Assembly (NCBI RefSeq): GCF_020283565.1
Contig: NC_060060.1
Coordinates: 27,652,001-27,716,000 of the forward strand
From: Trifolium pratense
Lineage: Eukaryota; Streptophyta; Magnoliopsida; Fabales; Fabaceae
DNA: 64,000 nt
Reading direction: 5' to 3'
The notes beneath the pieces were generated by a model. That model worked only from the letters and a program-made list of their open reading frames with translations, searched no databases and had not been told where the DNA came from. Positions 30,974 through 43,561 of this stretch are shown piece by piece. Made by a program: the position numbers and the translations under genes. Every line of letters starts with the position of its first letter. The first letter of the stretch is position 1.

Positions 30974-33090
30974 TTTTATTATATGATTTAGAACCCTAAT
31001 TTTAACTATGAAATATGACACTTCAATAATAATCAACTCAAGTTATATAAATAATAAGATTAAAGGATTTGTAACACCAAATGTTATCTATATTTTAGAC
31101 TCAACTGGAAAGTATCTGCTTTAAACATTTCTTGTAGTTTTGCTTGTTAATATGATTGAGCCTGTTAGTGGCAAACAAAGGTGTTCCCATACCTTAAATT
31201 TTCGTTTGACCAGATGACTATTAATACTACTATTTTAAATTGATTCTGGGGTTCAGATTTTGTTTATACATAGCTTCATGTGTATAGTGTGATGCTAATA
31301 GCCTTTTGGTTTATACACATGTGCTGCATTCGATAATTTCTTTTCTCAACCGTTAATTGGATTTAAGTTGAGTACTATAATACTTTTGCTCTCTAATTAT
31401 GTTGTGGGTCTTCTTCCTCAATATTGGGACCAATTAAATTGTTCTATGTGGGATTGCTACTAATTCTATTTTGCAGCAACCATGTGAAATATGTTAAGAG
31501 AAATTTGGTGAGAAATTTTTATTTATTTTTGGTACCACCACTGATTGCGGATTGTTCAATTTAAAGTGTTATGGTATAAGTGCTCAAATTCAGATTATGG
31601 ACTATTAATTTTGGATGTTGCTATAATTTGCTCAGAGATCAGATTGTTTTTTCAGAAACTTAATTTTCTTAATTTCATGTGTTATATATGATAGAGTTTG
31701 AAGCTTCCGTTTAATTCCATATATGATTTAATTTTCTCAATTACGGGAGCATTCCGAGCGTAAATTTGTGCAATATTATGATTTGATTATCTTCTATGCT
31801 TGCTGCTTACATTTGTCGGTTGATATATATGAGAATAAAAATATAAAATCAAAGGATATGATTTCGGTTCTGACCTTATTCATAACTTGTGATCAGTCTC
31901 TTATGTGTTGTCAAGAGTTAACTGATAGAAGCTATATATGTATAAATTTGAGTGGCAGAATATTTATTAAAATCGTGTGTTCTATTTTGATTGGTTTTCT
32001 ACGCTTGTTATTGAATTTGTGCACACAAGCTGGTTCCGATTTAGTCTTATACTACACTTTTGCCTTGTTGTTCTTGGTGTACATGCTCAACCGTAAACTA
32101 GTACTGAAATTAAGTTTTTTTTTGCAAGGCAATTGAAAATTGAATTATCCTTGATTGTTTATTATTAGAGTCGTTTTATTATGATTTAACAGTTTATTGA
32201 TTGTGAACTGTTTGAGATGACACCGTAAAAGACTTCATGGTACTCTCGAATCATTGAAGTTCATTGACTCTATTTGCAAGGATGTAAGTCACACTCTTGA
32301 AGGTTAGTTGTGCAATTATTTTTCATGTTGTGACTTATTATACAATTGCATATAAGGAGAAATTTGTTTTCAATATCGTCTACTCCTTTTGAAATAATAA
32401 ATGTGCAATTATATACTAAAGTTTTGTTGTTTTTCCAGAATATTCTAAATTAGAAACTCTCTATATAATAATTAATTGATTTCAAGTTACATACTCCAAT
32501 TTTTTAAATTTTACTCTATTGAGCGGGAGTATTTCAAGTTTAATATTTTGAGAGTTCTATTCTGGAAAACTATAAATTTAGTGTGACATTGTTTGACATG
32601 TTCATTGTGTGATAGAGAAAATAGTTGAATATTTGTTTAAATATTTTAACACTTTTGGATTGGTAAATTCAACTATAATTCTCTATCAAGTGGGAGAGTT
32701 TTACATGTCAACTATTTATAAATGTTTATAGAGACTTATATTGAGGAGTCCTATGTTATTTATAAAAGTTCAGGACTATCTGCTTTATATCCTCAATAAT
32801 ATTCAAATGAAGTCTCATATTATTCCGCTGCGTAAATTTGCATTTATTTATTATATTGAGTTGTATGTTTCACAGTAATGATCTCTAATGAGTTGACTGT
32901 TTCATAGTAATGATCTCTCTCCCCAACGAAAGACATATAATTATATGTGAAAACTTTTAATTATTGATTCCTATGCAAGAGATTTCGTGCGTTGGTATAG
33001 GCCGTTACCATCAAAGTGGGACCGCTTATATTAATTGATGGAATTTTCTTTGTAGTTTGAGGAATGTTTTTAATTGTGACATGTGATTTT

Positions 33091-33286
33091 CTGCCTAAAG
33101 GTGATAATTATATGTTGTAGTTAAAAAAAAATTAATTTGAGATGAAGTTATTGGAGGATGTATTGATCGAAGGAATTTGTCTGCCTAAAGGTGACAACTT
33201 TCAAAGTTCAATGTATACTCATTGATTAACTCATCTGAGGTTTTGACTAAGGTTTTGACCTTAGTTGGTGCATTCTGCCCAAAGGT
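33091..33286 (+). repeat. Triplicated CTGCCTAAAGGTGA motif in the copia interior
   Basis: CTGCCTAAAGGTGA occurs at 33091 and 33181, and CTGCCCAAAGGTGA at 33275, spaced 90 and 94 bp. It may be an RNA structural or packaging element kept without protein coding. That function is inference. Confidence 0.7.
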
Positions 33287-33510
33287 GATTGTACTATTAT
33301 ATTGGCCTCTTTTGATAATACTAATCCAATTTGGTTTTGATTCAAATGAATTTCTCCAGTTATGTTTCCATTGAAATGTTGAACATCATAGATCACTTGA
33401 TTAGTGGGAGATAACTTATATTCTTTTGATATACTAGTGGGAGTTTAAAATTTTATATTAACTCCTTCATAATGTTGAAAATATTTTAATCAAATATAAA
33501 TAAATATTAT

Positions 33511-33850
33511 AGCTCAGTGTTGTTGGGATCACTATGCCGGTGATCAACACTATTTTGGAGCTGAGGCATTATGTGTAAACATAAATAAATAAATTAAGCT
33601 CAGTGTTGTCGGGATCACTTAGCCGGTGATTAACACTATTTTGGAGCTGAGGCATTATGGTATCTTAAGAACCATGTAATTTCTCTGGCTTTGAGGCATT
33701 TGAGAGAAATTATGTCTAAAATATTAGAGCTCGATATTGATTAGATCATTATACTGCAGTAGTCAACATCATTTGGGAGCTTGGACTTGTGGTATCTTAT
33801 GGACCATTGAATTTCTCTGGCTTTAATGCATTTGAGAGAAATTGAGGACT
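33511..33850 (+). repeat. Tandem modules in the copia interior
   Basis: An 86-bp unit starting AGCTCAGTGTTGT is repeated at 33511 and 33597 and echoed, diverged, near 33726. A second phrase, GGTATCTTA...AATTTCTCTGGCTTT, occurs at 33659 and 33791 (132 bp apart). The units contain the pair GGGATCACT and GGTGATYAACACT, so stem-loops are possible. Confidence 0.8.
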
Positions 33851-34140
33851 CACGAAGAAAATGATAGTATGGTTAAGATCACAGACATATCATTTTCTCG
33901 CTACACTCTACATAAATGACTAGTTGACGGAGTTTGGTGGTATTTGTAACCACAGAAGGTGTTGTATTGATAATGATATAATTACCGCTATGATTCGATA
34001 TCATTTAACTTTTGTTGGACGAAGTCTTAATTAGATGTTGCATCTTGGGATCAATGTGGCCACGTTAAAATATGTTATCAACCCGAGAGTCGTTTTCAAA
34101 ATGTTTTCTTCAAATTAAATATACACAATTGATTTTGTCC

Positions 34141-34151
34141 AAGTGGGAGAA
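34141..34151 (+). other. Polypurine tract of the copia-type element
   Basis: AAGTGGGAGAA directly precedes the 3' LTR and would prime plus-strand DNA synthesis. Confidence 0.85.
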
Positions 34152-34622
34152 TGTTAGAATATTTTCTAATATTATGTGGGCTGCAATCAATTGTGGGTTT
34201 TGGTTTTAATAAAAACGGGTTGATGTTGTTGTGATCCATTTGATGATGCTTAAGCCCGATAATTGTGATCAGTAATAATGGGCTTGAACACTAATTCTGA
34301 TTTGTGTAGAAACAAAGTGTAGGCCCAACTCTAGAGTCCATGATGGGTGGTACTAGGGTTGTTATCTTATAAATAGATAGGCTAGGTCCCCTTTGCCGTC
34401 ACGTTGTCAAGCTAGCAATAAGCTGAACGCTCATTTGTTGTCTTCCCCATCAAAGACCTCAAAGACTGGAGCATGTGATTAGGCAGAGGAAGACCTTGTC
34501 TAGTATATCGATGTTTTCGATATTGGTGCGCTTCCGGTAACGATGGTTTGTGATTATGATTATCAAGTAAGTGTGTTCTAATTTCATATAATATGTCGAT
34601 CTCTAAATTATTAATTATTACA
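34152..34622 (+). repeat. 3' LTR of the copia-type element
   Basis: 471 bp, the same length as the 5' LTR, three substitutions and no gaps between them. Confidence 0.95.
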
Positions 34623-34627
34623 CTTTA

Positions 34628-37290
34628 ATCAAACAACATCACACAAATTCAACCGCACACAAGGCATAAACAACAACAATTACACGTTCAGTAAAAGAAA
34701 TAGAAAAGAAAGCAACATATTACCAAATATTCAGAAACTTACTTTGGATTTGCAGTGAATTTTGTGAGGTAATGCTCTTTTATCCTTCTCGAGTAAGTTA
34801 TGTCCTTGAACTTTGAAGTCCTAGTTTTTACATGAGCATACTCTTAAATTTCTGTTTCATTTTACTATGTAGCTAGAAACACCGCGGTCTTTGGGGCGTG
34901 TTACACTACACTGAAAAAATGTGCCATTTATGGTTGTCAATCTTGGATAAACAGCGCGGATATGCTGATATTGGAACCCAAATTTAGAGAGAAAAAGATA
35001 CCATATTTATTGATTGAAAAAAGATGCATATTACAGAAGGAAACCCCTGTAACCCCAGAGCAAAAACTCCATTTATGATTTGCAATGGTATTTACGGCAG
35101 TAGTTATGTGCTAAATTTGTAAGAAATAAGCTTTGACTTACATGGAGTCATTGTTGCCCTTTGTGTTACTCCCCTTCCGAACCCAAAGAGGCCTTCGACC
35201 CTCTTTTTCTTTCAATGTAAGGAATGTGGTAAGAAACTTTGTGACTCCACTCCATGTCTAACCAACTTTGTATTGTTAGTGAACTTCCTCATTGTGTTCA
35301 AAGCTCATGACTGATTATAAATGAAGCCTATAGAACTAACCCCTCTTTGTATAACCTCTAACCATAGAAATCTTTCCAATATCTTCTAAAAGTCTAGGCA
35401 ATTTGCACACGGAGTCCAAAACATTTATGTTATTTTGGCTGTTCCAAGTCTACCAGCCAATATGTAACCAGTTGTACAACATTTGGTTCACCGATCTCTA
35501 AATCAAAGCTGTGCGCTCATATAATGTTTCCCTAGTTTTCGATCATGTATGCAAAAGTATCAACACTCTCCACAAACACTATTCCAAATGGAGAATTCAC
35601 CAAGAAATCTATAGAAGTTGTATCCTTTCTGTCTCTCCAACAATCTGACATAATTGAACATTCATATTATGCTCATTGCTTGTCATGACCCATCATCAAC
35701 AAACAAAAACTTTGTATATTCCAACTCCTTTTTAAGGAATGGAGCTCTCCTCATTTATAGCTTGGAGCCATCAAATGAGGACCATAATTTCCAACAACTT
35801 CTAGCATTAACCTTCTCTATATTGTGTCATTCTCATTCTCTTAATGCATTAACTTCCACATTATTAAGTAAAGGGTACTTCGAAGTTCGAATATATATCT
35901 TTTGTCTGTTTTGGGGGTAATATTGCAAATCTGTGATTATCTTATATTCTTACTCATCTCCAGCAGCCTCTGCTTAAGGAGATATATTCTTAGTTAGGCA
36001 TTTTCTAAAATATGCAATAGTCAGATTAAATTGCTGTCTTGTACACTGCCTACAGGAAAAATTTCCAATAGTGTGATAGTATAGAGCCATATGTAATTCA
36101 TTTATTCTTATTTCTTAATGACATTTAGTTTTTGTACTCCAAACCTATTGCTTTGTTATTTAGATGTGTTTAAACTACTATTGACTCTTCTGAACAACTT
36201 ACAAACTCAAGCTGCTCAATTTTTTCTTTATCTTTATTCAGGTATTACTGCTACGACAACTAGAGGCTTAGATGGCGATTTTTGATAGAATGGCTGATTT
36301 TTCTTTTGATGGAAGCTTAGATAACCAGCATTATACAGAGTGAACATTGCATGTCATGCGGTGTTCTTGAAAAAAATATTATTGAGCTTAGAAATCGAGC
36401 TTGGAATTCAAGGGGTTCAATATTTGATTCTTGCAACCCCGTCTGCCCTTATATGCGTTACATTATTTTGATACGACTTGGCTTACTATAGCAACCTATG
36501 TGTAGCACTGACACTTCACATTGAAAGTGTATTCGGTATCCAACACCGATAAATGGGGTTACATTTAATTATTTTACTTTCTCAAATTATCACCAGTGTC
36601 ATGTTTGGTGTTCATATCTTATGTGGCTATGTCATTGATTCATAGATGATAGTTTTGTTCTTACTAGCTTAATATATTTTCATGAAGTTAGATACTGCAA
36701 ATTGTGTATGGAAATAAAGTCGGATCATATACTTGTTTAATGCTGATTTTAATATTTTTCAAAGATTCTCCTTCCCAGCCCACAGTTTTTATGGCTGTGT
36801 TTAGAAGGAATTTCATTAATTACTTCACACTGCTAGAGCTAGAGTTATATAGTTCTTACTTTTAAGTGCTCATTCATCTTGATGTTTCATTTGAAGTATG
36901 CATGAGATTATTCAACTTTTTTATAAAGTGCATTCTATTATTTCATATTTTTAAAGCTTATAACTTTTTTATGGAGCCTAATTGCTTTTAGGTGAAGATG
37001 GACTGTAATTTATTTAAGAACACGGTTCAATTTTACCTAACACAAGCCCTTATTGTTTTTGTAGACTGAGCATTATACTTTTTATGGGGGGTAAATGCTT
37101 TTTCACCTCATGCAGTAATTGCTTTTATTGTAGGGTAGCTCCCTACAACATAATTTGTGGCATGCTGGATTTTGGTTTTTCTGTGTGTTTTGTTCCTTTA
37201 GGATTATTTTGTTGTTGGGTTTGAAAGCAGCACTCATATGAACCCTTATAAGGAGGCAACTCATGAATTTCCTCAAGGTAAAGTAAATAG
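34628..37290. other. 2.7-kb gene-poor region
   Basis: I see no intact gene. Minus-strand frames between about 35800 and 35650 give short peptide stretches interrupted by stops that may be remains of an old coding sequence, but I cannot name a family. A phrase TCCTTCTCGAGTAA near 34785 also occurs, in part, near 29261. Confidence 0.4.
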
Positions 37291-37432
37291 CTTGAGTAGG
37301 GATGACAATTTGATTCATATCTAATGGGTACCTGTAAAAAATACCTATAACGAATAGGGTAAAAACCCGCATTTTGGGTATGAAGACGGGTATGGGTAAT
37401 TACCCGTAAAAATGAACGGGTATGGGTGCGGG

Positions 37433-37949
37433 CAGGGGCGTCTCCGAGTTTTAGGAGGCTCTGTGCAAAATATAAAAGTGGACCCTTAATAAAAAAATAT
37501 AATTTTTTTTAAAAAAAAATATTTGTCGAATTAAATTGCATATAATATATATAAAAAAAAATCATTATTATTCTGGCAAACATATAAATTATCAATATTA
37601 AACCAATTGCATTAAATCAAATGACAAGAAATACAAAATAATTATCTTTGTATATAAACCTCCTAATCTAAGGTTAAATTTTATGTAAAGATTAAAATGG
37701 ACTAGAACTATATTTACGAGTATAAATAACTAATATATTGATACTCATGATATTTTATGAACATTAACAATATATAACTATTATTTTAGGGCCTAAAAAT
37801 TAATCTATTAATATACATTATTTGATATTTTATAGATATAAATAATATACATGTAATATTATATGACCTCAAAATTTTGAGTTGAGGCCCTCAAAATTTT
37901 GAGGCCCGATGCCGTCGCACATCTCGCACGTATAGTTAAGCCGCCACTG
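37433..37949. mobile_element. hAT-type non-autonomous element
   Basis: The 517-bp element begins CAGGGGCGTCTC and ends GCCGCCACTG (inverse CAGTGGCGGC). A perfect 8-bp duplication GGTGCGGG lies at 37425-37432 and 37950-37957. The interior is AT-rich and non-coding. Confidence 0.85.
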
Positions 37950-37991
37950 GGTGCGGGTACAAGTACCTTAGTACCCACCGCACCCCATACC

Positions 37992-37994
<3 letters not shown>

Positions 37995-38060
<66 letters not shown>
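37995..38060. repeat. (TA)n microsatellite
   Basis: About 66 bp of pure TA directly abuts the plastid-derived ndhH fragment. Confidence 0.95.
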
Positions 38061-38064
<4 letters not shown>

Positions 38065-38335
38065 TAAGTGAACCAATATTGGGTTATTTACACATATGTA
38101 TGGACAAAATTGCGGAAAACCGAACAATTATACAATATTTGCCTTATGTAACACATCGGGATTATGTTCACAGAAGCAATAACCGTAAGCAGACCAGAAC
38201 AATTGGAAAATATTCAAGTACCTAAAAGAGCCAGCTATATACGAGTAATTATGTTTGAGTTAAGTCGTATAACTTCTCATCTACTATGGCTAGGACCTTT
38301 TATGGCAGATATTGGTGCACAAACCCCTTTTATCT
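38061..38335 (+). pseudogene. ndhH: Nuclear copy of chloroplast ndhH (NUPT)
   Basis: The frames read [20 protein letters not shown] and [14 protein letters not shown], then after a small deletion [28 protein letters not shown] and [18 protein letters not shown]. These are unmistakable pieces of the plastid NDH-complex subunit H. The fragment is 275 bp, roughly a quarter of the gene, with a frame-shifting deletion of about 10 bases near 38163 and several substitutions. It is a dead nuclear insertion of plastid DNA. The real gene lies in the chloroplast. Confidence 0.92.
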
Positions 38336-39113
38336 CCTTAAAAAAAACATGTTTATCAATTTAAAAAAATACAACACTATTAAACCAATACACATTTTTA
38401 ATAAAATGTTTATTTATAACTTAATACAAACACAACGTGATTATGAATATGTCAACAAAGAAATGAACTTTAACATGATGTTAATCAAATTTTTGTTTAT
38501 AATTTTCATGAGTCGGCATTAAAATCTTAAAAATAAAATTAATTATATTAAAACAATATTATATTTTATAATGTATCGATTTATTTTTAGTAAAAATGCG
38601 GGTAACGGGTACGAGTATGAGTACTTAGGTACCCATAGGGTATGAGGACGGGTACAAAAGTTGTTACCCACGCGGGTATGAGGATGGGTACGAGTATTTT
38701 TTTCAAACTGCGAGTATAGAAATGAGTACTATAGTACCCTACCCATACCCTACTCATTTACATCCGAGATACATTTACAAATGAGATGAGAAAGTGACCA
38801 CTGAAAAGTTTTTATATAGTAAAAAAAAGTTGAATATGTTTTTAGTTTTTATAATTATTTCAAATTTTGTTGTCTCTATACCTATTTTTCACTCCTTCCA
38901 ATTCATATGATATAATTATACTTTGGTCACACTTATTTTTCAAATATTATTTTAAGTAGTTTATGAGGTTATAGTTTATTGTTTTTCTTCAAATTTTACT
39001 CCTATCATCTTACTTGAAAAAAATTAATTAATTAAATATATTTTTTTATCATTTCATACTTATAAGTTAGTTCAACCGCTAATTTTACCAAACACTACAA
39101 ATTCTATCAGCTA
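38336..39113. other. AT-rich spacer
   Basis: Apart from the right flank of the composite element (38590-38770), I see nothing recognisable here. Confidence 0.35.
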
Positions 39114-39190
39114 GCTTATTCGCTATAAGCTAAAAGTTAACTTATAATAGTTATCCGCTATAAGCTTATATGCTATAAGCTGACTTATCA
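39114..39190. repeat. GCTATAAGCT-type repeat (MITE remnant)
   Basis: GCTATAAGCTRA-like words occur four times between 39110 and 39190, next to CAACTATTCG. This is a known style of legume hAT-like MITE end, but no bounded element can be drawn. Confidence 0.45.
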
Positions 39191-39354
39191 ACTATTCGTT
39201 ATTTTTTATCAAACAAAGTCATAATGTATTTTTTTTTTTATTGATAAATTAGAGTTCAACTGCGAAGTAAATAAAACTTGGTCGCCGAATGAAAAGTTTT
39301 AGGAGAATTTAACTACGAGTTCATTGTCTTGGTTTATACATGTACCGTCCCAAA

Positions 39355-39597
39355 AAGAATGATCCATTTTGAATATATGCACTATTCATATATATTGTTT
39401 TGACCATATTTTTCTACTAATAAATAAAAATAAATATTAACATATAAGATGTTGTTAGATTCGTCTCGATGAGTATTTTCAAAATATCAATTTTTTATAA
39501 TTTTTACTATTATACAATTAAAGATATTAGTCGCCAAAGTTATGCATTGACATGCGTGTTTCGGTCAACTGGGTCATTCTTTTTGGGACGGAGGGAG
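39355..39597. mobile_element. Stowaway MITE
   Basis: The right end TCATTCTTTTTGGGACGGAG plus GGAG is the classical CTCCCTCCGTCCC Stowaway end. The left end CCGTCCCAAAAAGAATGA lacks its outermost six bases yet is still preceded by TA. TA occurs at 39353-39354 and 39598-39599. Length is 243 bp. Confidence 0.85.
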
Positions 39598-39599
39598 TA

Positions 39600-42241
39600 A
39601 AGTATATTTACCAATAATAAAAATCTTTCCGGAGAGAAATGTAGTTGGATGAATTTTGATACAAAATCTTACCCTATATTTTAATAATCATTGAATTGTT
39701 TCCTATGTAACCGAACCGGATCAGACAAAAGCTTGGTAGGAGTAAAAGAAGTTTGCTTTTTGAGGTTAAAGTAGTTTAGGAATCTTAAAGAGTGTGTTCC
39801 CTACAGTACTAAGCTTTCGTTTTCTACTATTTTTTCAGAAGTAGAATCATTAATCATTAGCCATAATAAAATAAGAGAGCACTCTTTCAGATTCATAATG
39901 AATTGACCAAAACTAGTCACTGCCAAAGAAAATCAATTCAAAATTAATCCGATGCTTTACTGTCATTGTTCATTTGTACTTATTACCTTCTTTTCCTTTA
40001 TTGGCTTCTTTAAATAATTGTCTTTTTGATGTGTTGGACATTTAACATAGTAAGTGCAAGAGAATTATTCCATTCATTTAAAATGAGTGTCATTTAATTA
40101 TCAAAAAAAAAAGAGTGTCATTCATAAAATTTACTTTTTCAATTTTTTTAAATAGTGCTTCGGTGCCACTTGTTAAATTTTGCATTATGTACCAAAAAAA
40201 AAATTTGCATTGAAAACATTTTTTGTATCTTAAGAATATTGACTACACAAGTCCAATGCACTAGTTAGCAATTTTGTCATGCATAGCAATGTGCTATCTT
40301 ATAAGTCTCAAGATGTAATGTTCAAAAAGATTTGTTTTGCCATACAAAAAGAGTCAGCGGCGTATCTTGGTTGTCAGTTTGTCTTTCAAATATCATTATC
40401 TTACATATATAAATAGTGGTCCAATGTCATATAAGCACCAACAATTATTTAATAAAAATATCGCATTTTCTTACAACATTAGTGCATTTCTTAATCTAAG
40501 TACAAAAACTCTAAACAACACTTATTTTAAAACAGAGAGAGTAACTATAAGTGTTACTACCTCCATCCCTAAATATATAACCCTTTGAGAAATTTTCTTG
40601 TCCTTTTTATAAGACCCTATTTTAATTTTCAACCATATTTATAATTTCTTTACCTATATGTCTCTACTTGTTTTGCCTCTTTTTCTACACATCACAATAA
40701 ATACTACACTAAAAATAATATCCACTATCAATAAATTAATCACTACTATCAATTTTATAATTCTTGTAATTTAGTCAACAAAATCCTATATTTACATACA
40801 AAGGTAATAGTTAGTAGCAATTACTAGTATTACCAACATTACTTTTTGGTCTAAGTGAAACTAAAGCTAGAGATTCCTTAATTAAAGGTCTTTGATTCAA
40901 GTCTCGTGGATGAAAAAATGTATGTTATGTTTGGTTGCGACCGTGAAAATGAGAAGTTAAGAAATAGTGAAAAATGCGTAAAAAAAAATATAGTGTAAAA
41001 AGAAATGCACATCTTGAACCCTTTAGAAGACTACATGCGGAAAATAATAACACCTGTGTAGTCGAGAAAATAGACTCTATTACTGGAGGTCAACCAGAAA
41101 TTGATTAGTCGTTGGCAAACATTCATCGATAAATTTCTCGAAATTTATATAATCTTATGAATTTATGTAGGTTTCATTTACCATTTTCAAACGTTCAAAA
41201 GAGTTTCATAACTCAAATAGTATTGTTAGCACTTTTTTGTAAATAACTGCATATAGAATATACTATATACTATAAAATGTACCAAAAAAAAAAAAATAGA
41301 TACTATAAACAACATTAGATTACATTATTTGAAAATCTATTCTTAAAATCTACATATATTAATACAATTTTTATTTTAAATCTTTACAAACAACTACAAA
41401 TATAACATTTTTCATTAAGTTTGTCATCACGTAAAAATTACACTTATAGTCCTCATATTTGGATGGAAAAAGTAACAAACAAGTGATTGAGTTGAAGGAA
41501 TTAATCACCTTCTCTTAAGAACAAATTGTTTTAGAGCACTAGAGTTTCATTTTTGGGAAAAATATTTCTTAATTACATTTTATTTATGTTCTTGCCGATT
41601 TTTAGATTATCAAGACATTTTTTCACTAAGAACCGTAGGATTAACACACACGAAAAAATATTATGATCAACATATTAACATTGGTTGTACAGAATCAATT
41701 AAAGAAACTTCTTGTCTGACTTATGCTGCACAATCAAAAAGCATGGAAAACGGTAACTAACTTTCATCTTTTGGATTATAACTACAGTAACTAATTCATT
41801 AAACAATAGAAAAAGACCACAAAATAGAAAAAGAAAAATCTTAAAAAGGGTTGAAGGTACAAACAAACAACAATCGACATCAACTAACACTAACAACAAC
41901 CTAGTCATTGATTCCACCTACCTCCTATTCCTCATACTCTATTTTATTTTATTTTTTTTCATTCAACTTTACTTACACTAACTAATTAACAATATTTAAA
42001 GAAAAGTCCCCAACATCATGATTTTTTATATTTAAGATGCAACTATGGATTACATCAGTTGTCACGATCTACTGAGATTAAGTCTTGTTGTTTTCAACTC
42101 ATAATCTAATAAAACAATAAATTACATCAACCGCAATGAGTGTATTTTTTTTCTTCATAATCAAGTAATGCGGTTTGCATAATTGCTTACCATAAATGTT
42201 ACTCCAGCCCGCGACTATAATTTAAAACCTCGGTAATTGAT
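39600..42241. other. 2.6-kb intergenic region
   Basis: No gene recognised. A Stowaway-like half end (CTACCTCCATCCCTAAATAT) begins near 40558 without a partner. The 72-codon minus-strand frame at 41699-41917 is hydrophobic by composition and not convincing. Confidence 0.4.
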
Positions 42242-43561
42242 TTACCTATGACTACAAAAATCTAAAAGTTTTTTCCTACCTTCCACAATCTCATCAAAAA
42301 AATCATCAAGCTGACAAACAATATTATCAGCTCCAGATTTAAGAACACCAAAACACATTCTAACACTCTCTACTCTCTCCCTCAAACCAACTTCCATTTC
42401 CCATTGAACAACCTGCGACGAACCATTCCTCTCCATTTCGCCTCTCAGCTCCTCCACCATCACTCTCGATTGCCGAAATTCATACAACAACATCCCCGGC
42501 TCCGCCTCGCTCATCTCTGCTGACACTCTCTGCTGCAACCTCGCAGCAGATATCATTAGTCCAGACCGATGAAACAACCGACCCTCGTACCCTGAAACCG
42601 TGCCTGATGTGTCCGGAGAACGGTACACCAAACCGTGTAGCAAAATTGTGAGCAGCATTGAACTAATGTTTCTCATTGCATATAATACTCCCCTGAAACC
42701 ATTGAAACCGTTTAGCTTTGATTCGACCGATACTCTTTCCTCGAAACACAGAGAAGGTAGTTGGACTCTTGTTTCCATCAATGCACGATTTTCTTCCTCC
42801 AATCCCATAGCTTCTCTTCTACACCCAGATATGCCTCTCAGAACCTGAAAATTATAAGGACTTCAAAACTTTGAATAGTTTCCAAAAGGGTAAAAATCAA
42901 ATCAAAAAAAGAATGAAACCAAGTAAGATCCAAAGTCCTCTAGAAAAAGTTCATCTAGTTCAACATTGAAATTTTCTAGCTTCTATTATGAAAAAATGAG
43001 GATACAATTCTAGTTATTAAATCCTCTGCAGCTCAGTCTAGCCTAATTTTGAACGTTGCAATGATCCAAATGGGTCAAACAATGATCAAAATAAAGCTAG
43101 ACTATTCGTGCTTCAGAGGATTTAAGTTTCGATTATAAATCATTTAGCAGTCCGTTTGGTGGTCAGGATAAGATAGAGACAAATAAAAAGTTAACCTGTC
43201 GCCAGAGTTGTGGAGTGAAATGAGGGTGAGAGTCGAAGAAGTTGGTGATGTTGATGCCGGTTGAGTAGTAACCATCCAAGCTAGAAATACCAGATTTGAG
43301 AAGGTGACATGTTTCCCAAAGCTTGGAACTTTCATCCATGTATTCATCAAGCCATTTATCACCAACCGGAAGATGAAGTTTTTGAACCAAAAAGACTAGT
43401 TGGGTGTGGAAGGATCGAAGTATAGAGAGTACCCTTTGAAGGAATTGGATTGACATTAAGTTGTTTGAAAGAAAAGCTCTTTCTAAATCATCAATTCCTC
43501 TGCTCAGAAATGTGTAGAAACCATTCACTGAGTTTGTGTTGGAAGAAGGAAAAGGTTCCAT
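42242..43561 (-). CDS. BPS1/ROH1-like protein (DUF793 family)
   Basis: There are two exons on the minus strand, 43561-43196 and 42844-42242, with a 351-bp phase-0 GT-AG intron. The product has 322 residues. The N-terminal exon begins [20 protein letters not shown] and contains [15 protein letters not shown] and [19 protein letters not shown], typical of the BYPASS1/ROH1 (DUF793) family. The C-terminal exon includes a segment rich in Leu/Ser near residues 160-180 ([13 protein letters not shown]) that may associate with membranes, and ends in a helical tail. Arabidopsis BPS1 limits a mobile root-derived growth inhibitor and ROH1A interacts with an exocyst subunit; which role applies here cannot be told. 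Length fits the family, and no key part appears to be missing. Functional assignment is by remembered family features only. Confidence 0.8.

Larger units (their letters stand above)
30489..34622 (+). mobile_element. Non-autonomous copia-type LTR retrotransposon (LARD-like)
   Basis: Two 471-bp LTRs (30489-30959 and 34152-34622) differ at three positions. Both start TGTTAG and end TTACA. The element is flanked by a perfect 5-bp duplication CTTTA (30484-30488 and 34623-34627). A primer-binding site TGGTATCAGAGC (initiator Met tRNA, usual for copia) follows the 5' LTR, and a purine tract precedes the 3' LTR. The 3.2-kb interior has no gag, protease, integrase or RT motif. It must be mobilised by another element. 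With an assumed 1.3e-8 substitutions per site per year, three differences imply roughly a quarter of a million years. Confidence 0.95.
37300..38770. mobile_element. Composite GGGTAYGRG-rich element
   Basis: The outer parts (37300-37432, 37950-37995 and 38590-38770) are full of GGGTACGAGTAT/ACCCATACCC-type phrases in inverse orientation on the two sides. The outside ends read GAGTAGGGATGACAATT and the inverse ATGTAAATGAGTAGGGT. It looks like one inverted-repeat element later filled by a hAT element, a (TA)n and plastid DNA. Confidence 0.55.

Noticed and set aside
31768..32136. 122-codon frame in the copia-type interior
   Set aside because: No gag, protease or polymerase motif, and composition typical of AT-rich non-coding DNA. 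It is the longest frame in the element but does not look coding.
33511..33850. Regular repeats considered as a CRISPR-like array
   Set aside because: Plant nuclear context, units not separated by unique spacers of fixed length, and they lie inside an LTR element.
34628..37290. Possible decayed coding sequence on the minus strand near 35.2-35.9 kb
   Set aside because: Short peptide stretches are broken by stops and match no family I can name, so no gene was called.
38164..38364. 66-codon frame reading as a protein
   Set aside because: It is a piece of chloroplast ndhH in a nuclear insertion and carries no complete gene.
41699..41917. 72-codon hydrophobic minus-strand frame
   Set aside because: No recognisable domain, no promoter context, and expected by chance in AT-rich DNA.
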